From contig JADWQD010000017.1 of assembly GCA_016110215.1 (NCBI GenBank), forward strand, positions 744,001 to 808,000: 64,000 nucleotides of DNA, in the 5' to 3' direction. The stretch comes from Capronia americana. Taxonomy: Eukaryota; Ascomycota; Eurotiomycetes; Chaetothyriales; Herpotrichiellaceae. Shown here in pieces: positions 1-10,524 of the stretch. The notes beneath the pieces are model-generated. The model made no database searches and had not been told where the DNA came from. It was given only the letters and a program-made list of their open reading frames with translations. How positions within the stretch are numbered: position 1 is the stretch's first letter; each line of letters opens with the position of its first letter. The position numbers and the translations under genes were made by a program.

Positions 1-482
1 CGAAACTAAGGTTCACCTGCTTCAACTCGCTAACTGCTTAGGCTAGAAGCAATCTACCGTCGCAACCTCGTCTCCCCGTACCCCGCATGTCCCAAGTTAA
101 ACGCGACGTCGAACATCTTCGATCGTTCTCGACGAGCCGCCGTCACCGACTCCATCATATCCATCCCGTGTGTAGCTCGCGATTACCCATAAGGAGGGCA
201 CAGCAGCCGGCCGAACCATATCGAGCTCCGGCCAGAAGACGCCGCTCGTGCGACCAACAGGCCCCCGACCGTCCTTGCCCCGTTGGAGACTTGGGGGTAA
301 AGACCCGGTGGACTTAACTGCGCTTGCAAGGCCTCCTCTGGCTGACATTCCGGCACGCGCAGCCGACGAGAGGACACACAGTCGCCCATTCCCCTTCCTA
401 CAACTCCCCACGTCGCCTGATCTCGGTGCGGTCAAGCTTCCCGCCGGGTGATGCGCGCTGATGTGGTGGTCGACGCGCAATC
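1..482. other. Left-edge region upstream of the first regulator
   Basis: I recognise no gene here. Short open frames exist on both strands (for example about 127 codons on the minus strand at 97-480), but they overlap each other and resemble no family I know. The stretch most likely holds the promoter and 5' leader of the Zn2Cys6 gene that starts at 483. Confidence 0.4.
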
Positions 483-3389
483 ATGATCCGCCAGAACTCC
501 TATCCAGCTGATCGGTCGGACGAGCTTCACTCCGCCCTTCACAACGGCAGGGGCCAACCGCGTCGCCACAGCGCCCTCGAGCCGGAATGGGCCCCGTCCA
601 ACAACGGCACATCCGGGGCGGAGCAGCTGTCTGAGAACGCCGATCCGCCCAGCAAACGACGACGCGTTGCGCTGGCGTGCACCGTCTGTCGAGGGCGGAA
701 ATCACGTGTAAGCAACCATCACCACCAATACTCACCCCTTTACCTCACTGCAATTGTCTGGCCGGCGTCGGAGCACGTGGCGCTAACTGGCTTGCAACAT
801 CAGTGCGACGGCGCCCGACCCAAGTGCTCACTGTGCATCGAGCTCGGCTTCGAGTGTGTCTACCAGCAATCATCCTCGTACTCGAACATCATCGTCGGCA
901 AAGAGTAAGCTTGGACGTGCGCCGTGGTGTCTCGCATCGTTGCGGGTTGCTGACTCATCTGCTAGATACTTGTCATCGATCGAGGACAGATTGAAACTGG
1001 TGGAAGGCCGCCTCTCGTCGCTTGAGAACCGCGAACACGGCACCGTCGCTCAGGCTACCGACGCTGCCGCCGCGCCACCTTCGGCCGTGCTGACCAATGG
1101 CACGTCCGGACACACAGCCCAGCCCGAGACGGCCTGCGTGCGGGATGACAGCGTTGACGATGCAGAGACGACCGAAGACCCCATCGATGGCATGGGGGCA
1201 GTCACCTTCGCCGAGGAAGAGGACTGCGCCTTCTTTGGTCCTTCGTCTAACATCGCCTTCCTGCGGAATGTCTCGCGAGCGGTGGCAAGACTGACGAATG
1301 ATAGTGAGCCGTGGAGGCCATCACCTGCAGAACGAAACTCCGTCGGGTATACCGGAGGATTCGTCAACGCGTCGAGGCCTGCGTCGCCGGCTCCCACCCA
1401 CCACGATCATACACATGAAAAGGTCAATATCTACGCGCTGCCCACAGATTCGGTCGCCCGCCAGCTTCTCGCGTGGTACTTTAGTAACACCGGAGTGCTA
1501 TTTCCCTATATCCACGAACAATCGTTTATGGCAACCTTCGAGCAGGTGAGCAAGGACGGGTTCCGAGGAGTGAGGCGGACGTGGTTGGCATTGCTTAACA
1601 TGGTCTTTGCGCATGCCGCTGTCCATGCGAGAGACACCAACACCACGCCAGGAAGTGTCGACTCGATCGCTTTCAGAGCCGACGCAGAGTCAGAGATGTA
1701 CTTTAAAAGGGCCTACGGACTGTTCAGTGAGAAACCGCAAAATGGAGCAGGCGCCAGTGTTGAGCTAGGTGAGTAGCCCTTGATCCGTTGACTGCCCGAC
1801 GCTCATCGTCCACAGTGATACTCCTTCTCCTCATGGGCCAATACCTTCAGGGGACACAAAAATCTGTGCAAACATGGAAGATGCACGGTTTGGCCGTCCG
1901 AGCCGCCTTCCAAATCGGACTCCATTCGAGTGACTTGGCAAGGGTATTCCCTCCGATCGAGCAGGAAGTCCGCAAACGAACCTGGTTTGGCTGTATCATG
2001 CTGGATCGGACTTTGAGCATGACCTTTGGAAGGCCGGCGTCTATCCCTGACAGCTATGTCCAGCTTGACCTGCCTGTCGAATTCTCGGTCCTCAATGGCG
2101 GGATCACCGGTGGTGATGGGAAAGAGTCACTGGACAGGAAAGAATCATTGAGCATCGCTTTCTTTAACGGCACTGCGTAAGTCAAAGACCTCTTATCGCC
2201 AATTGATCTAATCTTTTAAACCCCAGCACTCTGTACAAAGTCCTCTGCACCACCATCGATACACTGTACGGGCAGAACCTGGCGTGCTCATTCCACGCTA
2301 ATGCCGTCGACACCGTGGCTCTCGTCTACAAGATTGAAAACCAGCTCTCTGAATGGCAACGGGGCCTGCCTCCACACATGAGACTCATTGCCACTCAGGA
2401 TATAATGCCTGAACGTTTGCCGTCAGCCGAGGGCTCGACCGAGAATGCATGGCGGCAACTTCGGCTCCGATTCATCCTCACACTGAGGTATACGAACGTC
2501 CGCATCCTGCTCCACCGGCCAGTCCTGGTAAAGTTCCTGGAAGGGCTGAACAATCCGCTCGACAACCAGGATTTCTCCCTGCTCCAACAAATGGGCACAA
2601 TCCACATCCAAATTACCATCAGATCTGCCAAGGAGATCATCTGCCTTGTACTCAACGCCTTGCAGTCCGCCTCTGGCCGGGCGAAATGGGGCTTATTAGG
2701 CGCCTGGTGGTTCTCCCTCTACTACAGTACGTCCCGGCTTGCTTGCTTGCTTATGCCACTTTTAATGCCTCGGGTTCTAACCAAGTCGTCCCTACAGCCT
2801 TCAACGCCGCTCTGGTGTTAGGAGCTTGCGTTCTCGTCCAAGTGGATCAGAAAGCGTCCAACAACGATCCGAGCATGTCTCTGCCTGACTCGACCGAAGA
2901 CATGACGCTCCATCTCGGCATGGCAATCGAAGCCCTCCGTTATCTGGACAATGACAACCGCATGGTCGCGCGATGTCGAGACTACCTGGAGCAGTTTGTG
3001 CAGGTGGTCCACGCCCTGGGTAAAAGAGAACCCTACACCCCCCCGCTGTTTCGTTGCCCGTCCCCCACTAACACCTTATTCTAGCAATCGGACAGGGTCT
3101 CGTTCCACAGCCCAGCGACTGGCAAGTCCCGTTCCGGCAAGGTCAGGGCCAGAATGCGAATCAAAATCAGAACCCGAATCAGACTCAGACTCAGAATCCG
3201 TATCCTCAGATGGCTCAAGCGGGCGATTACGCCTTACTTCACACGTCAGCGGCGGGCATGTTCAACGGCCTGGTCCCGAGCACGAAGCAATCGCCACTGG
3301 GGATGGAATTGGGCGAGTTCATGCTTGATGGGGACCTGGAGTTCCTGAGCAGTCAGTCGTTCGCATATAACCGAGGTGTAACGCAGTGA
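483..3389 (+). CDS. Zn2Cys6 fungal-specific transcription factor
   Basis: Predicted nuclear DNA-binding regulator of 838 aa in seven exons: 483-707, 804-904, 966-1768, 1816-2176, 2227-2726, 2798-3019 and 3085-3389. The N-terminal binuclear zinc cluster has Cys66, 69, 76, 83, 86 and 93 (CX2CX6CX6CX2CX6C). It is preceded by a basic SKRRRVA stretch and split by intron 1 exactly before the third cysteine. A short helix that probably dimerises follows (SSIEDRLKLVEGRL). The middle is a typical Fungal_trans region with the landmarks MHGLAVRAAFQIGLHS and RKRTWFGCIMLDR. The C-terminus is rich in Gln, Asn and Pro and ends in an acidic-hydrophobic patch (MELGEFMLDGDLEFL) that could activate transcription. 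It is convergent with the P450 gene and may regulate the enzyme cluster next to it, but this is inferred from position only. The target is unknown. Confidence 0.9.
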
Positions 3390-3913
3390 GAGGAAGGGTG
3401 GGGCCGGAATGAGAAGAAAAACAAGAAAAACAAGAAGAGAAGAAGGCGGAGGAAGTCTAACTCGGCTTATATCACCCGCGCGTTGCATAAAAGGGCGTGA
3501 TGCAGTGAGATTTCAAATCCGGTCGTCTCATCGACGATCGGTCCCATTCGTACAAATATATATATCCGACCGAGGTGGTGGATACATTGAATTATGCCTG
3601 AGTTATCGCGTGTCTATTTTTTCAGAACAACAATCCATCTATCATTTATTTTATTCATTCTTTCGGTCGTAGACAGGCACCCCACCGGGCAAATCAGGTC
3701 GGATCAGGTCAACCTAAACCAATATCTACCGTATGCGTCTACCATCCACTATATAGCGTGTAGCGTATACATCAACGTCTACATCTACCGTATGACATCC
3801 ACCATAGCATATGGCATATAGCGTATAGCGTATAGCATATATAGTCTATTATATCCTTTCCTATCCAGCGCCCGAGCACCTCAAGCCCAGGGCTTACTCC
3901 TACTGTAATGGCA
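3390..3913. other. Intergenic region between convergent genes, with AT-rich repeats
   Basis: The 3' flanks of the first regulator and the P450 face each other here. I see purine-rich sequence just after 3389 and then AT-rich sequence. No coding frame is credible. The repeats at 3726-3850 are listed separately. Confidence 0.5.
3726..3850. repeat. AT-rich degenerate tandem repeats
   Basis: The unit TATAGCG (with variants TATAGCA and GTAGCG) recurs at about 3752-3766 and in tandem at about 3817-3838. The longer phrase TCTACCGTATG occurs twice, near 3725 and 3784. This looks like local slippage and duplication in non-coding DNA between two gene 3' ends. Confidence 0.55.
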
Positions 3914-5871
3914 TCAAACCTTCCGATACCGCGGGTGGAAGGTGACGAAAAACTCCGACGGCTCCGGATCACCCAGGTTGAACACCTTCCATTCTTTGTC
4001 GGGGTCGGCCAGCTCGAGCTGCAGCAATGACAAGTCAGCCAGGGTTTGGGATTGTGGGTTTGAAGCCATGAACGGGCCGAGACGACAAACACCGAGAAAG
4101 GCACTACAAGTTTTGGATTTGGGTCGGGTTTCGTCCGACTTCAACTTCAACTCACCTTGAAAACCCTCAACACCGAAGGAATCACCTTGAACAGTTCCAA
4201 AAACGCAATGTTCTTCCCGATACACGTGTTAGGCCCGGCGCCCCAGACCAGCAGGGCCTTGTTCATGGCGGCCAACTGGTCGGGGGATGCGTCCAGCCAG
4301 CGCTGCGGGCGGAACACCTCGACGTCGTCCCCGTACGTCGGCTTGTGGCGGTGCATGATCCAGGCGTTGCAGCTGACGATGATGTTGCCTGGGATGTATT
4401 CGCCGAGGATGTGCGCGCCCTCAGGCGGCGTGACGCGCTCGATCAGCTGCATGCCCAGACCGGGCCAGATGCGGAAGATCTCCTTGAGCACCGCGTCGAG
4501 GAGGGGCAGTTTTTGGGACTCCGAAAAGGGGACCACGTAGTCGTGGAAATCCAGGTTGGTTGCGTCCGCAGCGGGCGGCTCGAAATGCTCGTCAATCTCC
4601 GCCACCAACGCCTTCATCACGGCCGGGTATTTCAGTAGGAAGTAGAAGGCCGCGGCGAGGGTGGTGGCCACGGTACCACTGCCCGCGTTGACCATGCTTA
4701 GCGTCAAGCCCAGGACGGCGCGATCGTCCACGATGTCCGGATTGTCGACCTTGGCTTGGAGGAATTTCGTCAGCAGGTCGACGCGCGTCTTGCTGTCTGC
4801 GTCCACGCCCTTGAAGGTGCGCTTTTTCTCGTCCATTTGGCGTAGCGCGATCGGAACCGTGGCGGTAACGCTGTTCCAGAGGCCGAGCCGTCCGAGCCAC
4901 ATGAGGAAGGGGTTCTTTTTGAGAACCCGATCCAGCCAGGTTACGTTGTTGACCTAGATTAAGTTGTCATAGTCAGCTATATTGTGCATTCTGCATGTCG
5001 CACGCATTCTGTTTCGTGCATGTCATAAGGCCAGGTAGGCACAATCGCTTACAATGGTAAAATAGCGCAAGAACGTCGTCCTGGCCTCCACGATGCCAAT
5101 GTGATCGTAACCCGCCTCCAGTAACCCGTAGCTTTTCCCCATGGTCAAAGCACTCACAACGTCCAGGGCGAAATACTTGGTCCATTCCGACAGGTCGCAG
5201 ATTCCGTCCGGGCCCGGCCGTCCAGCGAAGCGGGTATCCAATTGCGCGAGGAACGTCGCAACCGTGTCCGTGACGTACGGCTCATAGTTGACCAGGGTAC
5301 TGAGCGCGAAGGCATTGGCCACGGACCGCCGCAGCTTGGCATGGTATATTCGGTCGGTGGTCGAGAAGATGTTAGGTACGGCGACGCCGCGGGAGACGCC
5401 CTGGCCGACCTTGTAGAAGTCGGACTGCCCACTGCGTTAGCAGCGGCTCTATTCATCCTCCTTTACCTCCTCTCGCGTGTAGACGTGCAGATAGAAATTG
5501 CAGATGGAGTTAGATAGAGCGAGGGGAATCACGACTCTGACGACATCCTCCGAGCAGCATTCTTGTTATCTTACCTTGTTGAAATGCGTCATGTAGATAT
5601 CCTTGATCGCCTCCGGATCGTTGAACAGCAACGTGTTGGGTCCAACACGGATGATACGCCCATACTTGGCAACCTTGGGGAAATAGCACATCTCTGTGTG
5701 GCGCAGCCATTGCCACAGACGCCAGAAGTTTGTCACCGAAGCGAGCAATGGGCCGGGATATTTGTTCAGGCCCTTCTGGTAGCGAAAGCTGAGGATCCAT
5801 GCGGTGAGGAGGGTTGTGGCGGCGATGAGGTACACCCATGGAGCGATTGTCGCGGAGTCAACGAGGAGCAT
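3914..5871 (-). CDS. Cytochrome P450 monooxygenase, pisatin-demethylase-like
   Basis: Predicted ER-anchored heme monooxygenase of 523 aa. Exons in transcript order are 5871-5575, 5424-5053, 4953-4156 and 4018-3914. An N-terminal membrane anchor (about residues 9-29) is followed by the proline motif KYPGPLLASVTNFW. The K-helix EXXR is visible as LKEIFRIWPG, the meander as FRPQRWL, and the heme loop as VWGAGPNTCIGKN with Cys467 as the thiolate ligand. Two canonical positions deviate. The I-helix reads NAGSGTVATT, with Gly where an acidic residue normally precedes Thr. The heme loop starts with Trp instead of Phe. Overall it resembles the fungal pisatin-demethylase/benzoate-hydroxylase grade, but the substrate cannot be read from sequence. 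It lies on the same strand as the monooxygenase and dioxygenase genes, so a shared aromatic pathway is plausible. Confidence 0.92.
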
Positions 5872-6713
5872 GATGAAGGTTCGAGTTCAACGTTGGAGGC
5901 CCGAGGTTTGGAAGATATGAGGAGAGTAGAGTAACGCGGCGGTGAGATGACCTTTTCTCCAATCTCGTGTATGGCGTTGATCCTGAGTCCAGACTGAGTA
6001 TATTCTTCGATTCGAATCCGCTTCACAGGTCCATGGGCTCGTGCCTAAACGAGGTCCGTATGTGTACGACGTAGTAGTAAGGTAAGAAGGTCAAGTACCA
6101 AGCTTCCATCGTTCATCTTAAGCATGACGGTCGGAAATTCCCCGCCCACGATAAACGAATAAATCAATGTGAATTATCAAAAGGGACCGCCGGGCGCTGT
6201 TCTCCTCCACCGCTCGCTGTACAAAGTGGCTTCGGTACCGTTGGTGTGCAGGTCACGGAGTCTCGGCATGGGGCATGGATGGAGGTCTTGCGCTGTGGAG
6301 CGGTTCGTGGTTGCGTGCGTGCATGGCTCTTGATTGCTTCCGTGTGGCCTGCGTCGCTCAGTCGCTGCTTGAGGGGAAGCCGGCTCACGGCACACGGCAA
6401 ATGCGTACAAGGATGGTTGCGGAGGTGAGTGCCGGGGAAAGGGCGGGTGAAGACGGCCGCTGGCGCTGAGCTGACCTGAGGTGAGCCGAGTCGACCTCGA
6501 CCACCTTGTCAGAGTCATGAAGCACATGTAATTACCTGCTGCACTCTGTACTCGTATCTGAGGTGAGCCGGCGCGTTAATGGCCGGGCGCGAGATGACTA
6601 AGGAACGCGTGCGCGTCAATGCGCAGGGACGGTGACTCGAGGAGTGCTGTTGAGATTCCACTACTGTGTACATGAGAGTAAAGTACAACAGACGCAACGG
6701 AGCTTGTTTGAGA
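5872..6713. other. Intergenic region between P450 and FAD monooxygenase
   Basis: This is about 840 bp holding the P450 promoter and the 3' flank of the FAD monooxygenase. A perfect palindrome CGGTACCG at 6233-6240 contains CGG half-sites of the kind Zn2Cys6 proteins bind, so it is a candidate operator only. I see no coding gene. Confidence 0.4.
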
Positions 6714-8179
6714 TCACGCCTCGGCCGTCGCCGCCGCCCAGTCTGCTTCCAGGTCCGATTTCCACAGCCACGCCATCCGTGACTCGACCTTTTCCCGTAC
6801 GACCGGCAGACACTCCTCGAATGTCTTTCCCTCAAAGTCGGGGCCATGCATGTCGTACACAGCAGCAGCCTGTCGCGACGTGACCTGGGCCTTTTGGGCT
6901 CGATGCACCCGCGCAGTTTGGTACTGCAACATGTATTTCTCCAAGCCGACGGCCGGGTTGCTGAGATAGTCACGCACGGCAAAGCCCAGTACGTTTGCAT
7001 CTTCGATCGACAAGCCGGCTCCGGAACCTAAGACAAAATCATCAGCGACGCATGCAACCTGCTTCAAGGAAACAAACCCTGCATCGGCAACATCGCGTGG
7101 GCGGCGTCTCCGCTCAGGACGACCTTCCCATCCATGTAGACCCACTGGGAGAGGACTTCTCGGTCGTTGATCTTCCACTCGCTGATGATCGGGGGCATTG
7201 CTCGGATAATGCGCTGCACGGTCGGGCACCATCCTGCGTATTCCTTCTCGATGGCCTCCCGGGGCGCCTCGCTCCTCCAACTCTCCTTCAGGCCCTGGAG
7301 CTCGCTTTCCGGCTTGGCCACGAAGGCGACCACGTTCATCAGTCTGTTCTGCGACATACCGAAGGCGAGGAAGTGTTTCCCGGGAGCCATCCAGGAGAGT
7401 GTCCACGACGAGTAAGGCCAGTCGTCGGCTACGGCAGACATGGGGATGATTCCGCGGAAGGCGATCCGGCCCGAATAGACGGGCTTGTCGACGACGAACT
7501 GAGACCGCACGGCGCTGTTGATGCCATCACAGCCGATGACTAGATTGGCCGAGGCGGTGCTGCCATCTGCAAACCGGAGGGTAACTGTAGAGCCATGGTC
7601 CTAGCCAGACGGGCGTCAGATGCGGGTTGTCCACACATTCGCGCGGAATGAGAATAACATAGGATCAACAGAAGCACGACTAACCTCCAGGCGAACTAGC
7701 CGTTTATTAGTCTCCAGCCTCGCACAACCCCTCCGATTCACCTCGCCATGTAGGACGTCAAGCAACTCGGCGCGATGGAGCCACAGCTGCCGCACCTCCT
7801 CCCGCGACCCTCCTGTATTGAAGGCCGGGGCGTCGACAATCAATTCATCCGTGTCCCATCGTCGATTGCTCCGGTGCACGTGCGTGCGATACCCTGAGAT
7901 GGCGTCTACGGCGTCATAGACGCCCAGTTTCTGAAGGACTCTCCCAGCAGAGATGCCGATGCTGATCCCCGCCCCGATCTCAGCGTAGGCAGGCGCTTGC
8001 TCGTAGACGGTCACGTTCTGTGCCGTCAGTCCTGGACAGTATGTCCCAATACTCAGTGCGACTGAGAGCCCGCCGATACCTCCGCCCACGATTGCGATGC
8101 GAAACTCTGATGTCCCTGCATTACCGTGGGAGGAATCGCCTTCCGTGGCGGCAGGCATGTTGGGATTCCTTCTGGACAA
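6714..8179 (-). CDS. FAD-dependent monooxygenase, salicylate-hydroxylase-like
   Basis: Predicted flavoprotein aromatic hydroxylase (FAD_binding_3 / group A) of 443 aa. Exons in transcript order are 8179-7685, 7600-7078 and 7027-6714. The Rossmann dinucleotide motif IVGGGIGGLSVAL sits at residues 30-42. The second FAD motif reads VVLSGDAAHAMLPMQG and continues across intron 2 into GSGAGLSIEDAN, which confirms the splice. Length fits the salicylate 1-monooxygenase family. Such enzymes use NAD(P)H and O2 to hydroxylate, sometimes with decarboxylation, an aromatic ring to a catechol-type product. An in-frame Met at residue 8 is an alternative start. Intron 1 uses the slightly unusual donor GTTAGT. 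The dioxygenase-like gene downstream could cleave a catechol product; this is inference from gene order. Confidence 0.92.
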
Positions 8180-9851
8180 AAGGGCTGACGGCGGCTGCTG
8201 GCTGGTTCAGTGGTGTAGCGTCGAGCGAAATTCGAGACACCAGAATATCTTACAAACACCGTCGATAGATACTTCAAGCGCTCCTGACACGTGAATGTCA
8301 ATTGAATAGGAATGATTTCTTGCCTGACCCCGTATTCGTGTTGCACGGCACACAATTTTAATCCGTCCTGCACCGGGTTGATGATGATGATGATGATAAT
8401 GTCCGAACTAAGGCTCTACGGAACACATCCGTGCGTCTGCAACGACCGCGGATAGAGCAACGTAGTGTCTTTTGATGATATTCGACGTCGAGTCGCTAAT
8501 TCTGTAACTTACCACTCTGTACTCGGTACTGTGCAAGTGTCTGTCCCCGGGCCACTTCCGCATTGTACGATGTGTAATAGTAGTACGAGGTACAGTGCAG
8601 TGATTAAGTTACTATCATAGGCCTTCCTCTGCCTCCACGCTTGACAGCCTGCCGCCGCCGCGGTGCCGTCGGCTTCGAGGTATGACAACGTCAGTACGCA
8701 TCGTGACTGGTCATGCGCATTGTTTACTACGCTGCCTCACTGACAACCCTCCTCCTTGGCCGGTCTGGCAATCGTATCTGTATGGAAATGCGGGACTTTA
8801 GAACACATGAATACACAAATTCCTCGTACTGGCGGGATGGGCGTGGAGATGGTGGACGGGGGTAGAACGGCCCCGCTCCATCCCGCACGCTGACGAATGA
8901 GCCTGTGTGGCCTGCGTTGCCTGCCTTGACCTTCACTCGAGCCTGATTGATAGCTGACTGACTGATTTACTGACTACTGCGTCCTCGTAATGACGCGAGA
9001 GCACGCGATCCGATATAGGCGGATGATTTGCTTGGAGTACAGTAATGACCGAGTATGAGTACCGACTTTGAGTGGGACTACGAGTACGAGTCGTACACAG
9101 TAGAAGCACATGTCCTGTGTATGTGAGTGGCTCGACGGACTGGAGAACTGGGAATCCGGGGGGTTACTTTTGACTAGTATCTTAGGGATCATGATTCGGA
9201 ATGGTGGCGGTTCAGGTTGTTAAACGAGTCAGTTCAGTACACTTACTTACACCTCTATCTTCACCTGCACCTTCCTTCACCACACCCGCACACTTGCCGG
9301 CGTACCTACAGCTTGTCTCCTCACACAGACGGACACCTATGCCAGCGATATGCTTGCCTGAACCGCGGGTGTTTGCTTACCCTGTCTTCGAGTTGAGGGC
9401 GCTTACACATGTCAATGACTTAGGCAGCACAGTGCGTCCGTCGGCGATCGGATTGTGCCCATGGACCGCGCGGCGCCATCCACTGATCGCAACAGACATC
9501 CAAGCTAAAGATCACATTCACGGCGCCCGACCAGGAGAGGAGAATATGCCATGATCAATGGACGAATTATAATGCTCTGAGTTCTCCTCCTCTCCGCTCC
9601 ATCTTCCCGCAGAAGCCTTCAAATCCAAGGAGATTATACCCATAGCTACTGTAGGCTGGCTACGCTTCAAAGCCGATGAGAAGTAAGTTCGCAGTCAGAC
9701 ATTCATTATTACCCGAGGTTTGAAAGATATGATCCACGAAGGAGACTCGAATCCTGTCACGAGGCAAGAATTTCCCAAAACATGAAACCGTTACCGACAA
9801 GATCTCTGAGTCCCAAAGCATCGGAACCGACACTCGTCCCCCGCGCCACGG
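8180..9851. other. Intergenic region between FAD monooxygenase and VOC dioxygenase
   Basis: About 1.7 kb without a supportable gene. It holds the promoter of the FAD monooxygenase and several copies of a GTACGAG/TACTCG motif (8519-8530, 8581-8598, 9078-9096). A short ATG run (GATGATGATGATGATAAT) lies near 8380. The 117-codon frame at 9201-9554 has no recognisable similarity. Confidence 0.4.
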
Positions 9852-10524
9852 TCAAATATTCGGTGGACCTCGACCTCCAATTTCGACTCTGCGTTTCAGG
9901 TCGTCCTCTGGTTCCCCTCTCTGGATCCGGGCGATATAATCCTCAGGATCGAAGTCGGTCCCGATGGGATTCGCAGCAAATTCTGGACTTTCCATGAAAG
10001 CAGTGGCAGCCTCGGCGGTGTCGAAGTTATCTACCTGCGTCTCCAACATGTTCCCCTCGGGGTCCTTGTAGTAGATCGAGTTGGTTGGTCCATGGTTGAC
10101 ACACCAGACGGGTAAGATGCCCTTTGCCTTCCGCTGACGGTATGCCAGGAGGAGATCCGCCAGCTGCGGGAATGTGAACGCTATGTGGTGCAAGCCTGCG
10201 CTATCGGGGACCTTGGGCGTGGTATCGGGGATTCCAATCAGCGCGATGCGGTGGTGTTCATCGTCGTACGTGATGAAGCACAGGAAATCATTTCCGTGCA
10301 CGACGTGGCCACCTAGGAAGCTGGAGTTGTTCTTAGCATTGGACGACCCCCATGCAGGGTGGAAAGTATCCTTATGTGCTTGCTTGGGGTGGAACGTACG
10401 TCGTGTAGAAGTCGACCATCTCCTTAAGCTTCTGCGTGCGCAAGACGACGTGGGCCAGCACCGACGGGCTCAAGACCGTGTCGCCGGGGGCGTCGAAATC
10501 GACCGTCGGGCCCATGGATCCCAT
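9852..10524 (-). CDS. VOC-fold extradiol dioxygenase-like protein
   Basis: Predicted soluble metal-dependent enzyme of the glyoxalase/bleomycin-resistance/extradiol-dioxygenase superfamily, 197 aa. Exons in transcript order are 10524-10400 and 10320-9852. The predicted ligand triad is His25 (LAHVVLRT), His87 (LHHIAF) and Glu135 (DPEGNMLETQ), the 2-His-1-carboxylate pattern of Fe(II) extradiol enzymes such as biphenyl-2,3-diol 1,2-dioxygenase. The splice was set so that FYTTFLGGHVVH reads through. The start at 10524 (MGSMGPTVDF) fits the family; an in-frame Met at 10659 would add 45 residues that look non-homologous. Together with the two upstream hydroxylases it suggests a meta-cleavage step. 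Other VOC activities (glyoxalase-like, epimerase) are not excluded. Confidence 0.87.

Noticed and set aside
97..480. 127-codon minus-strand open frame at the left edge
   Set aside because: Overlaps plus-strand frames, has no motif, and lies where the promoter of the first regulator is expected.
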